From assembly GCA_041738285.1 (NCBI GenBank), contig JBGSQB010000061.1, positions 1 to 23,032 on the forward strand: DNA of 23,032 nucleotides. Reading direction: 5' to 3'. The stretch is from SZUA-521 sp041738285. GTDB taxonomy: Bacteria > Pseudomonadota > Gammaproteobacteria > Pseudomonadales > Azotimanducaceae. Each line of letters begins with the position of its first letter. Position 1 is the stretch's first letter. The translations under genes and the position numbers were made by a program. Shown piece by piece: positions 1 to 8,774 of this stretch. Under the pieces are notes generated by a model. The model saw nothing but the letters and a program-made list of their open reading frames with translations. It was not told where the DNA came from and searched no databases.

Positions 1-2
1 CC

Positions 3-1574
3 GACGTGCCGCTCGACGAGGCTGCATTGCAGTCGTTTCTCGCGCTTCAGGCGCAAAGGGTCGCTGCGGCAACGGCAAAATCCACGGCAGCGATGGCGGA
101 TCTTGCGGACCGTCAGATCGAACTCGCCGACGCGCGCGCGCAACGAGACCAACTCGCCGCTGAAGGGTTGGACGACGAACGACGCGCACTGCAGCGACGG
201 GTCGATCTACTGCGCGCCCGTACCGACCACGCAGAGTTCGCCTTGCGCGTTCTGCGCATCGAGGTCGAATCGGCGGAGACCATCGCGGCGATCTGGCGCG
301 CCCGCGCAGACGCAATGACCACGGAGTCGCTGCGTTTACTGCCCGACACCGAGAAATTGATCGCGAATACGCGCGAGCGGCTCAGCATCGGCCGCGAGTA
401 TTTTCTTGCAGTACAAAACGACATACAAACCGCCCTCGACGCACTGGCCACCGAAGTCGAGACGCTGCCCAGTGACGATTCGCAACGTAAGCTACTCGAC
501 GCGCACCGGCATGAGCTACGCGCAACGCGGCCGGGCGTACTGCGTGCGCTCACCGCACTGAGCGCGCTCAGCACCTTCATCGAGTCTAGCGAGATTCACC
601 TGCAGTTCCTCGAACGACAACAGTCGTTCACCAGCCGCGCCAACGATTTGGCAACCTCCACCTTCGATCGACTTGGCGCGCTGTGGCGCTACGAGCTGTT
701 CACCGTCGAAGACACAATAGATGTGGACGGTCAGCAGATCACCGGTCGTCTCGGTGTCACGGTCGCCAAGATCACGAGCGCGCTGCTTCTGCTCACCGCG
801 GGCGTATGGCTCGCTTCAATCATCATTGGATTGTTGCGCCGACTCATGATTCGCCGCGGTGCAACGGAGACTGGCGCCGCACTCACCACACGGCTGCTCA
901 ACCTGGCGGCAATCTCTGTATTGGTCATTGCAGCCTTCAGCGTGGTCAACATTCCGCTGACCGTATTCGGGTTCGTCGGTGGCGCGCTTGCGCTCGGTGT
1001 CGGACTCGGCGCCCAGAACATGGTCAACAACTTCATTTCTGGCATGATCGTGTTGCTCGAGCGCACGATCGAGATCGGTCATGTCGTGGAAATCGACGGC
1101 GTGAGGGGGACGGTCCGTGCGATCGCGCCCAGGTTCTCGCAGGTTCGCCGCTTCGACGGCGTCGACATCGTCATTCCGAACAGCCGGTTGATCGAGCAGC
1201 AAGTCCTCAATCTGACGTTGGACGACTCGCAGATCCGCGTGACGATTCGCGTCGGCGTCGCCTACGGATCCAACACGCGGCTGACCAGTGAATGCCTACT
1301 CGAAGCGGCAAAGTCGCATGGTCAAGTGCTAGACAGCCCCCCACCCTTCGTCTTGTTCGAGGATTTTGGGGACTCCGCACTGATCTTTTCGATCAATTTC
1401 TGGCTGCGATTGAACCCCGCCACGAACTCGTCGGTGACCATGAGCGACTTGCGCTACATGATCGAACGCAACTTGCGGGAAGCGGGTATCGAAATATCGT
1501 TCCCGCAGCGAGACGTTCATCTCGACGTGAAGGGTCCCGTGGACGTTCGGCTCGACCACGGGTCACGAGACTGA
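3..1574 (+). CDS. MscS-family mechanosensitive channel, 5' end outside window
   Basis: Inner-membrane channel of the MscS superfamily, expected to release solutes on hypo-osmotic shock. The N-terminal ~240 visible residues are rich in Ala, Arg and Glu and look like the helical periplasmic domain of the larger MscK/KefA-like members. Hydrophobic segments follow at about residues 256-277 and 298-323 (counted from the GTG at base 6). The pore-lining helix at about 323-353 has the Gly/Ala pattern ALGVGLGAQN typical of MscS TM3. The C-terminal ~170 residues match the MscS beta and alpha-beta cytoplasmic domain (IEIGHVVEIDGVRGTV, then VIPNSRLIEQQVLNL). The frame is open to the window edge and no signal peptide is visible, so the gene very probably begins upstream and the GTG at 6 is not its true start. 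It converges on the next gene with 14 bp between them. Family assignment is firm; subfamily is not. Confidence 0.9.
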   Translation, partial: DVPLDEAALQSFLALQAQRVAAATAKSTAAMADLADRQIELADARAQRDQLAAEGLDDERRALQRRVDLLRARTDHAEFALRVLRIEVESAETIAAIWRARADAMTTESLRLLPDTEKLIANTRERLSIGREYFLAVQNDIQTALDALATEVETLPSDDSQRKLLDAHRHELRATRPGVLRALTALSALSTFIESSEIHLQFLERQQSFTSRANDLATSTFDRLGALWRYELFTVEDTIDVDGQQITGRLGVTVAKITSALLLLTAGVWLASIIIGLLRRLMIRRGATETGAALTTRLLNLAAISVLVIAAFSVVNIPLTVFGFVGGALALGVGLGAQNMVNNFISGMIVLLERTIEIGHVVEIDGVRGTVRAIAPRFSQVRRFDGVDIVIPNSRLIEQQVLNLTLDDSQIRVTIRVGVAYGSNTRLTSECLLEAAKSHGQVLDSPPPFVLFEDFGDSALIFSINFWLRLNPATNSSVTMSDLRYMIERNLREAGIEISFPQRDVHLDVKGPVDVRLDHGSRD

Positions 1575-1592
1575 TAGCCGTTTTTCTATCAG
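1571..1592. other. Small inverted repeat over two convergent stop codons
   Basis: A 7-bp arm CTGATAG (1571-1577) and its complement CTATCAG (1586-1592) flank an 8-base loop that includes five T. The stop codons of both convergent genes (TGA on each strand) lie in the arms. The stem is short and AT-rich, and the T run is in the loop, not after the stem, so it would be a weak terminator at best. Confidence 0.35.
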
Positions 1593-4195
1593 CGTCTTCG
1601 CCCCCCGCCACCACCCCCGAAGCCGCCGCCCCCGCGCTGGAAACTGCCACCACCGCGCTGATAGCCGCCATAGCCGCCACTGCGCTGCTGAAATTGCTGG
1701 CTGCCGCGCTGGCGTGCCGAGTAGTCGCGGTTGAGTTGCGAGTAATCCGTTGACGGGAACTGCCGCGCCCCTGCATCGCGCTGTTGGGCCTGAGTGCGCG
1801 CCTGGTCGAGCTGCTTGGAGTAGTCCGCAGGCTGTCCGGACGCGCCGTTCGATGGGCGTGAGTAGTCACGCGGTTCCGACGTCGTCGACGCACGACCGCC
1901 CTCGCCCTGCCCCCGGTCCGGCGTATCGGCCAGTTGCCAGCCGCCATCTTCGTAGTGCTGCCAGCCGTCATCGGTCTTCTTGTAGACGTTGCCATTGTGG
2001 CCCGCGTACAGGTCGCCGCTGCCGCTCTGACCAATGGTGGTGCGGCCCGGCCCTTCACCAGAAACCGAAATACCCTGGCCACCGCCCGATGCTTCGATGG
2101 TAGTCGCGCTGCGTTCATCCTGACGCTTGGTGGTCGTGTCGATGGAACCTTGTTCGCCCGTGATCGTGCTGGAGCCACCGCCACGCGTGGCTTCTCCGGA
2201 GATCGTGGCGGTACGGCCATCGCCCGTCGTGATGGTGCCGGAACTCGACATCGTGCCGTCACCGAATTCGCGCGTCACGTCACTCGAAGCCCCGCCCGAC
2301 GTCTTGCGTTCGACTTCCGCGGTGCCCTCGTCCCAATCGACCTTGCGATCGGTCTTCAGCCAGTCGTCACCGCGTTCGACCGTCCGTTCCATCTCGGACG
2401 TATTCTTCTTGTCGTTGACGTAGCGCGACGTCTCGGTGCCGACCCCCGTGCGCGGGTTGTAGGTCTCGCCGTGACTCGCCCATTCGTTGCCATCCCACGC
2501 CGTCTCCATGTAGCCATAGCGTCCGGTCGCCGGGTTGTACCCTTGGGTGTAGGAGTAACCGCCATAGGGGCCGTACCACACCGATCGCGAACCGTAGCCG
2601 CCGGTCGCCGGGTTGTACCAGCTGCCATGGCCATAGGACCCCCAGTACGGATAGTAGTAGCCACTGTAGATGTACGGCGGGTAGTACCACCCTGTGCCGT
2701 AGTAAGGCACGCCATATACGACGTAGACGCTCGATGAATACGACGGCGGATAGGAGTAGACGACCGAGCTCGACGTCGACTCCACAACGGTCACTTGCGT
2801 CACCTGATAGGCAGGTGAGCTCGGCGGAATCGAATAGATCTCAGCCGGCACCGATGCTGCCACCTGCCAGGGGCCGACCGCCGACCGCGACTGATACCAG
2901 ACGCCGGCGTAGCACAGATAGTAGGTACCCTCGAAGGCAATGATGTCGTAACCGGAGTTCACGGCGCGCGACACCTGCGTCCCCGTCACGGGCTCGAACT
3001 TCGGTTCGCCCGCGTAAGTGACTTCAACCGGTGGCACAGCGTCGAGCGCGACTTCGGTTCTGGTGGGCAGCAGCGCTTCGAGCGCAGCCATGCGTGCTTC
3101 TACCGTGCCCGGAATCGATGCGCGCACCGCGGCGCGTTCGTGCTCCGCGGGGATCTGCGCGAACACCGCGGGCAATTCCGCCGTATATGTCCAGGGCCCC
3201 TTATTGAGGTTGGTGGTCGTGAACCAGCGCCCGGCCACCAGGAAGTACCAGGTCTTGTGCAATCGGAACAGCGGGCTGTCCGTGTTCGTCACGTACTCGA
3301 GTCCATCGGCGCCGGCGATGGCCTCGAGCCTGGCCTTGCCGTCGGTCACGATCAGTTCGGTCGGCTGTGTGGCGTAGATGATCTTGGGCATGGGCAGCGC
3401 GCTCTCGCGCCATGGCACGGCACTCGCGACGGCGGCATGTTCGCCGTCCTCGGCCAACTTCATGAAGCCGGGTCGCAAGGAGGTCGCCTTCTCCCAGCCA
3501 CCATCGAGCTTGGTCGAAGTGAGCCACAGGTCCCGATCCAGAAGATAGAACATGCCCTTGCCGGTCGGATCCTTGAACACCGGCCAGTTGGCATTGGCAA
3601 CCAACTCCAGTCCTGTACCCGAGATGCTCGTCAGCACCGGATCGCCGTTCACGAACAGGAGCAAGGTCGGCTTCGATGCGACATGGATCACCGGCGGTGT
3701 CGTGCTGAACCCCGGCGGCGGCGGACTGGCGAGTACTTCATCCGCAAGCTGCGCCAAGAACAGATCCAGCGGCACATCGAGTTCATCGCGGGTCGCCATG
3801 GACTGGACCATGGCCACGTACTCGGTCGGCGCGTCACTGGAGAACCGGACGTCACCGATCTTCGGATCGCGAATCTTCACGATACGATTGTCGCGGTCGA
3901 GTTCAGTTGCCCCGGTGACGCTCACGGTGCCAATGCTCGGTGTCGTGCCACCCGGCGGCGTGAGTTCTATGGCGACGAACGCCTCGAGCGACTCGAACTG
4001 TGGCCAGCTGCGAATCTGCGGCGCGTGCAACACGAGCATGTAGCCGTTCAAGTCGCGTCTCTGCGGAAAGATGAACGGCGGAGGAGCATCCGCCGACACG
4101 AGTGGCAACTGCGCGCCAGTCAATTCGGCTCGTGCCGGGGCCAGCCAAACGGCGGCCGACAGCGCAAGCAGCCCCAGAACATACAGAGGTTTCAT
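1589..4195 (-). CDS. Exported Tyr/Gly-rich repeat protein, function unknown
   Basis: An 868-residue protein beginning MKPLYVLG with a clear signal peptide (hydrophobic core 4-19, probable cleavage after ARA at 21-23). The frame is open further upstream, but a longer start would run into the dehalogenase gene, so 4195 is chosen. Three related modules sit at about 185-240, 288-350 and 398-457. Each has a Tyr-Leu strand, then a Trp, then Gly-x-Trp and Pro (for example WYFLVAGRWFTTTNLNKGPW). Residues 475-565 are extremely Tyr/Pro/Gly rich with repeated YNPATG motifs. Residues 640-730 are Ser/Thr/Gly rich. The tail is Gln/Arg/Gly rich, ending in a Gly tract and RRR. Similar proteins are, from memory, annotated 'carbohydrate-binding family V/XII', a label I would not take as functional proof. 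It is likely periplasmic or surface-attached. It lies 82 bp after the dehalogenase on the same strand and may be separately expressed. Confidence 0.75.
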   Translation of the reverse strand: MKPLYVLGLLALSAAVWLAPARAELTGAQLPLVSADAPPPFIFPQRRDLNGYMLVLHAPQIRSWPQFESLEAFVAIELTPPGGTTPSIGTVSVTGATELDRDNRIVKIRDPKIGDVRFSSDAPTEYVAMVQSMATRDELDVPLDLFLAQLADEVLASPPPPGFSTTPPVIHVASKPTLLLFVNGDPVLTSISGTGLELVANANWPVFKDPTGKGMFYLLDRDLWLTSTKLDGGWEKATSLRPGFMKLAEDGEHAAVASAVPWRESALPMPKIIYATQPTELIVTDGKARLEAIAGADGLEYVTNTDSPLFRLHKTWYFLVAGRWFTTTNLNKGPWTYTAELPAVFAQIPAEHERAAVRASIPGTVEARMAALEALLPTRTEVALDAVPPVEVTYAGEPKFEPVTGTQVSRAVNSGYDIIAFEGTYYLCYAGVWYQSRSAVGPWQVAASVPAEIYSIPPSSPAYQVTQVTVVESTSSSVVYSYPPSYSSSVYVVYGVPYYGTGWYYPPYIYSGYYYPYWGSYGHGSWYNPATGGYGSRSVWYGPYGGYSYTQGYNPATGRYGYMETAWDGNEWASHGETYNPRTGVGTETSRYVNDKKNTSEMERTVERGDDWLKTDRKVDWDEGTAEVERKTSGGASSDVTREFGDGTMSSSGTITTGDGRTATISGEATRGGGSSTITGEQGSIDTTTKRQDERSATTIEASGGGQGISVSGEGPGRTTIGQSGSGDLYAGHNGNVYKKTDDGWQHYEDGGWQLADTPDRGQGEGGRASTTSEPRDYSRPSNGASGQPADYSKQLDQARTQAQQRDAGARQFPSTDYSQLNRDYSARQRGSQQFQQRSGGYGGYQRGGGSFQRGGGGFGGGGGGRRR

Positions 4196-4277
4196 GAACT
4201 GACCCGAGCAGATGAAGCGCGACCGCAATGTTAGCGGAAGCGCCGCGCAACAATCGAGCAAGCCCCGTCGAATCCAG

Positions 4278-5276
4278 TCAGACGGGATTGGCCTGCATGA
4301 ATTCGACGACGGCCTGCGACAGTTCCGCGGCCACATCGTCCTGCAGAAAATGACCGCCCCCCTTGATGATCGTGTGCGGCTGTCCCTTTGCGCCCGGCAC
4401 CGTCGCAATGAACCGCTTCTCACTACCCCGGGTCACCGGGTCGCGATCGCTGAATGCGGTCAGAAACGGCTTGTCGAACGTTTCCAACATGGCCCACGCG
4501 GCGCGATTCGCCGCAATCGCAGGATTGTCGGGAATGATCGGCACGAGGCTCGGAAACTGCCGCGCGCCCTGCATGTACGCCTCCGACGGGAATGGCGCCG
4601 CGTAGGCAGCATATTCGGCATCAGAGCATTGCTTGAGTGATGCCCGCACCACCATGGCGGGGTCGAATGGCGCGTATGCATCGCAATGCTTGACCCAATA
4701 CATGAACGGCGGTCGATCTTCCATCGGGCCTGCCAGCTTCGCGGCCATCTCCAACAGCGGCAGCGCCGGCGTTTGCGCGAGGAGCGCATTCAACTTCGGC
4801 GCCATGGCATCCGGAATGTCCCTTGCATCGGGAAGACCCGTGTTGGCCGCGACGACGCGTGCGAATCGGTGCGTATTTTCGGCCACGAGGCGCAGACCAA
4901 TGAGGCCACCCCAATCCTGGCCGACCAGTGTCATCCCCGTGAGATCGAGCGAGTCAACGAGTCCCTTCACCCAGTGCACGTGGCTTGCGTAGGTGTAGTC
5001 GCTGCGCTTGGTCGGCTTGTCGGATTTTCCAAAACCAATGAGATCCGGGGCAATGACCCGATAACCGGCACCGACAAGCAGCGGAATCATCTTGCGATAC
5101 AGGTAAGACCACGTTGGCTGTCCGTGCATGCACAGAATGACTTCGCCCGCGCCTTCGTCCAGGTAGTGCATACGCAACGTGCCGCCCTGGCCGTCATCCA
5201 CGCTCACGTAGTGTGGCGCGAATGGGTAGTCCACGAGGTTTGCGAATCGTTGTTCCGGCGTTCTCAAGGATTCCAT
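4278..5276 (-). CDS. Haloalkane dehalogenase (alpha/beta hydrolase)
   Basis: A 332-residue alpha/beta hydrolase that should cleave carbon-halogen bonds hydrolytically, giving an alcohol and halide, in the cytoplasm. The oxyanion loop HGQPTW is at 51-56. The nucleophile motif GQDWGG gives Asp121 and the halide-binding Trp122. The catalytic acid is probably Asp279 in SDRDPVTRG and the base His309 in GGGHFLQDD. Trp194 lies where the second halide-stabilising Trp of Xanthobacter DhlA sits, and the following stretch (AEYAAYAAPFPSEAY) resembles DhlA closely. This points to the DhlA/DhmA-type subfamily and not an epoxide hydrolase, which would lack the Trp after the nucleophile. The start ATG has GAGGAG about 8 bases upstream. 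It follows the sulfatase by 24 bp, so the two are probably co-transcribed. Substrate is not predictable. Confidence 0.88.
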   Translation of the reverse strand: MESLRTPEQRFANLVDYPFAPHYVSVDDGQGGTLRMHYLDEGAGEVILCMHGQPTWSYLYRKMIPLLVGAGYRVIAPDLIGFGKSDKPTKRSDYTYASHVHWVKGLVDSLDLTGMTLVGQDWGGLIGLRLVAENTHRFARVVAANTGLPDARDIPDAMAPKLNALLAQTPALPLLEMAAKLAGPMEDRPPFMYWVKHCDAYAPFDPAMVVRASLKQCSDAEYAAYAAPFPSEAYMQGARQFPSLVPIIPDNPAIAANRAAWAMLETFDKPFLTAFSDRDPVTRGSEKRFIATVPGAKGQPHTIIKGGGHFLQDDVAAELSQAVVEFMQANPV

Positions 5277-5300
5277 GGATCGATCTCCTCGACGGATCTG

Positions 5301-6956
5301 TCAGTTCGGCCAGTAGATGTAGTCATCGCCGTCGACGTAGGGCTCTCCCCCGTGCTTATCGATCAGCTGTGGCGAGTTCGTGATCGTCGGCCACATCGGC
5401 GCTGCCTGCTCCGCGTTGTGCGTGGCGAGCAACGCCTCGAGCGCCTGCACCTTGTTCGGTTCGGCGGCAGCGAGGTTGTTTCGCTCGGTCGGATCCAGCG
5501 CCAGGTTGAACAGCCAGCGCTTGTCCGGAATCGCCGCTCTGATCAGCTTCCAGCCTTCATGTTGCACCGACTGGTGATCCCCTTCGCGCCAGAACAGCGT
5601 GGTGTGCGGTTTGCCGTCCGCTTCGCCGGTGACATACGGCAGGAGATTCACGCCATCGAGTTTGCGATCGGCCGGCACGGCTGCGCCCGCCGCCGCGGCG
5701 ATGGTGTGGAACAGGTCGATGTGATGCACCGGTGCCACCATCGTCGAGCCGGGCTGAATGCGCGTCGGCCATTTGGCCATGAACGGCACATGGGTGCCGC
5801 CTTCGAAGTGGGTGAGTTTCCAGCCGCGGTACGGCTTGTTCACATCCGGCAACTGAATGTAGCCAGCACCGCCGTTGTCACTGGTGAACAGTATCAACGT
5901 GTTGTCGGCGAGCCCGAGTTCTTCGAGTTTCGCCGTGATGAGACCAACGCTGCGATCCACCGAGCGGATCATCGCGGCATACACACGTAGATGGTGATCG
6001 TCGATGTGCGCGAAGGCATCGTAGTCCGCTCGCGTCGCCTGCAGTGGGTTGTGTATTCCCCAGTGCGCGAGATAGAGAAAAAACGGTCGATTGCGGTTGT
6101 TCTCGATGACCTTGACGGACTCGCTGGTGTAGTAATCCGTCAAATAACCATCGGGCTGAAAGGGCTCGCCGCCATTGAACTGCGCGGAGTATTCCGCGAA
6201 CGTCCACACCATGCGCTCGATGCCATCCTCTTCCCGTTTGGCGTTGACGACATTCGGATCGTCCTCGGGCAGATACAACGCACCGGACATGTACAGGCTG
6301 TCGTCGAAGCCTTGATCTTCCGGCCGCATCCCGTTGGTGCCGCCGAGGTGCCACTTGCCTATGTGTGCCGTGTAGTAGCCGGCGTCCTTGAGCACTTCAG
6401 CGATGGTCACCTCGTCGGTCGGCATGCCGAGCTCTCGCATGTCGGGTAACGCATCGAGCGCAGTGCGGTCGATGAAGGTCGGCAGCGACGGTTGCTCGAT
6501 GTCCTGCATCCACTGAAAGATCGTCGCGCCGACCTTCGGGAACGGCGTGAACTCGAAGCCGAAGCGCGTGGAGTAGCGGCCGGTCATGATGCTCGCGCGC
6601 GACGGCGCACACACCGCGTTGGCCGCATAGCCGTTCTCAAACGTGACACCCTGACGGGCGATTGCATCGATACTCGGCGTCATCACCGACCCATCGGCCG
6701 CGCCGCCGTTGTACAGCGACACGTCGTTGAAGCCCATGTCGTCCGTCAGAATCAGAATGATGTTCGGCGCCCGCTCGCTTGGGGACGCGCTCGCAGTGGC
6801 CGGCCCCATCGTCCACGATGTTGGCACGCTCTCGCCGACCGGCGAGAGGATCGCCCGCGCCTTCGGTGCGCCCCAGACCAGGAGCTGAATTCGATACTGC
6901 CATGCCACCGCGACCGCGAGCGCAAGCGCCACAACTGCAATCATCAGCTTCTTCAT
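5301..6956 (-). CDS. Type I (formylglycine) sulfatase
   Basis: A 551-residue sulfatase that hydrolyses sulfate esters. An N-terminal hydrophobic segment (residues 3-19) would export it or anchor it facing the periplasm. The metal-binding TDDMG is at 71-75. The CAPSR motif at 116-120 is the C-x-P-S-R site where Cys116 is converted to formylglycine. HIGKWH at 198-203 supplies Lys201 and His203, HWGIH at 298-302 supplies further active-site His, and SDNGG at 359-363 supplies Asp360/Asn361. All expected catalytic residues are present. CxPSR is the type matured by the aerobic formylglycine-generating enzyme or an anaerobic maturase; neither is encoded in this window. It is the first gene of a probable operon with the haloalkane dehalogenase. 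The shared 15-base palindrome lies 50 bases upstream of its start. Desulfation is confident; the substrate (aryl, alkyl or sugar sulfate) is unknown. Confidence 0.92.
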   Translation of the reverse strand: MKKLMIAVVALALAVAVAWQYRIQLLVWGAPKARAILSPVGESVPTSWTMGPATASASPSERAPNIILILTDDMGFNDVSLYNGGAADGSVMTPSIDAIARQGVTFENGYAANAVCAPSRASIMTGRYSTRFGFEFTPFPKVGATIFQWMQDIEQPSLPTFIDRTALDALPDMRELGMPTDEVTIAEVLKDAGYYTAHIGKWHLGGTNGMRPEDQGFDDSLYMSGALYLPEDDPNVVNAKREEDGIERMVWTFAEYSAQFNGGEPFQPDGYLTDYYTSESVKVIENNRNRPFFLYLAHWGIHNPLQATRADYDAFAHIDDHHLRVYAAMIRSVDRSVGLITAKLEELGLADNTLILFTSDNGGAGYIQLPDVNKPYRGWKLTHFEGGTHVPFMAKWPTRIQPGSTMVAPVHHIDLFHTIAAAAGAAVPADRKLDGVNLLPYVTGEADGKPHTTLFWREGDHQSVQHEGWKLIRAAIPDKRWLFNLALDPTERNNLAAAEPNKVQALEALLATHNAEQAAPMWPTITNSPQLIDKHGGEPYVDGDDYIYWPN

Positions 6957-6990
6957 CGCGCCCCCAAAGTCCGCGAATGCCCGGCGACCG

Positions 6991-6996
6991 ATAATA
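6991..6996 (-). promoter_or_regulatory. Probable -10 element of the sulfatase operon
   Basis: On the minus strand this reads TATTAT, close to the sigma-70 consensus, and lies 34 bases before the sulfatase start. The palindromic operator begins 10 bases further upstream and would cover the -35 region, where only a poor hexamer is visible. Repressor binding there would block RNA polymerase. Confidence 0.45.
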
Positions 6997-7006
6997 TGCC
7001 TTTACT

Positions 7007-7021
7007 TAATGATTGGCATTA
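7007..7021. promoter_or_regulatory. Operator copy 1, upstream of sulfatase
   Basis: TAATGATTGGCATTA, a palindrome with 5-bp arms TAATG/CATTA around a 5-base centre. The same 15 bases recur exactly at 8775-8789. It sits between the end of the monooxygenase gene and the sulfatase start, so it should act on the sulfatase-dehalogenase unit. The likely ligand is the TetR protein encoded at 11175; this link is inferred. Confidence 0.7.
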
Positions 7022-7070
7022 CTAACGTGATAGCGTGTGTACCCGGATTGATCCGAGGACATGAATCTCC

Positions 7071-8675
7071 TCACGCAAATTCGATGCCCTGGTAGCCGCT
7101 GGCCGCCACCTCTTCGCACTGTTCGCGATAGGCGGGCGCCCCACCGGCATACAACAGGAACCGACGCTTCTGCTTGTCGGCCAGGTTCGAGTTAACGCCC
7201 ATGAACCAGGAGTCGATCTTCGAGAACAGCATGCGGTCGGCGCTCTGATAGACGTGTTCCGTCCACATCGCTTCGGCTTCCGCCGTCGCCTCGACCCGAA
7301 CATGGCCGTGCTCATGCATGAATCCGAGTAGATCGGTCACCCACTCGACGTTCTGCTCGATGCAACGCGGGATGTTGCAGAACGTCGCGGCATTGTGAGG
7401 GCCGACGAGGGTGAACATGTTGGGGAACCCCTGAACCTGAAGCCCGAGGTGGGTCTTGGGGCCGTCCGCCCACTTCCGTTTGAGTGGCTGACCACCAACA
7501 CCGCGAAAGTCGATACGCTCGAATGCCCCGGTCACGGCGTCGAAGCCGGTCGCATAGACAATGAAGTCGAAGACCCGCTCTTGGTCGCTGGTGCGAATTC
7601 CTTTGCTGGTGATGCGCTCAATCGGCGTTACGTTCAAATCCACCAGCTCGACGTTGCGTTGGTTGTAGACCTCGTAATAGCCGGTCTCGAGGGGCACCCG
7701 TCGCGTACCGAATCCGTGATCCTTGGGTGTCAGCTGGTCCGCGCGCACCGGGTCTTTCACTCGCTCGCGGATCTTTCGCGCCATGAACTCGCTGATCGTC
7801 GCATTGGCACGCTCATCGATCAGGATGTCACGGAAGTTGCCCATCCAGATGCCGAAGCCGGGCGCGTCGTAGAGCCCCTGGTAAAAGGCCTCTCGCACCT
7901 GGGGCGACACCTCGAGCGCATTGCGCGGATCAGGCTTGTGAATGAAGCAACCGTGCGACTCGCGGCAGCGGGCGAAGATCTCCGGATAACTTGCATGAAT
8001 CTCGCGCTGGGTCTCGGCGTCGATGGGACCGTTGTGCAGCGGCGCGCACCAGTTGGGACGACGCTGAAAGACCGTGAGCTGACCTGCGCACTTCGCCACC
8101 TCCTGGATGACCTGCACACCCGTCGCCCCGGTACCAATCACGGCAACGCGTTTGCCGGTGACATCGACGACCTCATGCGGCCACAGACCCGTGTGATAGC
8201 CCTCGCCCTGGAATTCGTCGACGCCTGGAATATTCGGCATGGTCGGTGTAGAAATCGGGCCGACCGCGGTGATCAAGTAGCGCGCGGCAGCCGTGCGTCC
8301 GTTCTCCGTTTCGACGCGCCACTGCCTCTCGTGCTCGTTCCAATCGGCTCGCGCGATGCGACTATCGAACTCGATGTCGCGGCGCAGATCGAACTTGTCG
8401 GCAACGTAGTTCAGATAGCGGAGCGTTTCCGGTTGCGCGGAGAAGTGCTCGCTCCAGTCCCATTCGTCGAGCAGTTCTTCAGAAAACGAATAGCCGTAGC
8501 TATAGCTCTCGGAGTCGAACCGCGCACCGGGGTAGCGATTCCAATACCAGGTACCGCCCACACCGCTGCCCGCTTCGAATACGACCGCACGCAAACCAAG
8601 CGCCCGCAATCGGTAGAGCTGATACATGCCCGAGATTCCGGCACCGATGATGATGGCGTCGTAACGATTGGTCAT
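7071..8675 (-). CDS. Type I Baeyer-Villiger monooxygenase
   Basis: A 534-residue FAD- and NADPH-dependent monooxygenase that inserts oxygen next to a ketone to give an ester or lactone. The FAD-binding GAGISG is at 11-16. The motif GTWYWNRYPGARFD (41-54) fits the second BVMO fingerprint. FQGEGYHTGLWP (155-166) is an exact match to the F-x-G-x3-H-x3-W-P fingerprint. The NADPH-binding GTGATG is at 181-186 and ATGFD is at 375-379. An Arg pair in GTRRVP (325-326) probably supplies the Arg that stabilises the peroxyflavin. The start is placed at MTNRYDA, which abuts the first Rossmann strand; an in-frame ATG at 8753 would add 26 poorly conserved-looking residues. The gene is transcribed away from the six-gene operon, with the operator between them. 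It resembles the cyclohexanone/phenylacetone monooxygenase group, but the substrate is unknown. Confidence 0.93.
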   Translation of the reverse strand: MTNRYDAIIIGAGISGMYQLYRLRALGLRAVVFEAGSGVGGTWYWNRYPGARFDSESYSYGYSFSEELLDEWDWSEHFSAQPETLRYLNYVADKFDLRRDIEFDSRIARADWNEHERQWRVETENGRTAAARYLITAVGPISTPTMPNIPGVDEFQGEGYHTGLWPHEVVDVTGKRVAVIGTGATGVQVIQEVAKCAGQLTVFQRRPNWCAPLHNGPIDAETQREIHASYPEIFARCRESHGCFIHKPDPRNALEVSPQVREAFYQGLYDAPGFGIWMGNFRDILIDERANATISEFMARKIRERVKDPVRADQLTPKDHGFGTRRVPLETGYYEVYNQRNVELVDLNVTPIERITSKGIRTSDQERVFDFIVYATGFDAVTGAFERIDFRGVGGQPLKRKWADGPKTHLGLQVQGFPNMFTLVGPHNAATFCNIPRCIEQNVEWVTDLLGFMHEHGHVRVEATAEAEAMWTEHVYQSADRMLFSKIDSWFMGVNSNLADKQKRRFLLYAGGAPAYREQCEEVAASGYQGIEFA

Positions 8676-8774
8676 CGCCTTGCCTGAAGTGACGAGTGCC
8701 GATTGTATCCGTGCACTACGACATTGTAGAAATCGACGCCGCCCGGCAGACATGCCGCTTACGTCAGCTGTGCG

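Noticed and set aside
1934..2737. Long plus-strand open frame of 267 codons
   Set aside because: It lies opposite the repeat protein gene, has Arg/Val-rich composition without recognisable motifs and no ribosome site; a shadow of the GC-rich complementary strand.
4196..4423. Longer N terminus for the repeat protein (start at 4423)
   Set aside because: The extra 76 residues are Arg/Ser-rich, overlap the dehalogenase gene and would bury a clear signal peptide that begins at 4195.
4278..5276. Epoxide hydrolase as an alternative identity
   Set aside because: The Trp directly after the nucleophile Asp and the second Trp at 194 are halide-stabilising features of haloalkane dehalogenases.
4686..5990. 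434-codon plus-strand open frame across dehalogenase and sulfatase
   Set aside because: It runs antisense through two genes with complete catalytic motifs and has no family resemblance.
8661..8675. GTAACGATTGGTCAT at the monooxygenase start, similar to the operator over TAA-x-GATTGG
   Set aside because: Only about 10 of 15 bases match, the second arm is lost, and it encodes the conserved N-terminal residues of the enzyme, so chance is the simpler explanation.
7395..8687. 430-codon plus-strand open frame opposite the monooxygenase
   Set aside because: Antisense to a gene with both BVMO fingerprints; no motif or ribosome site of its own.
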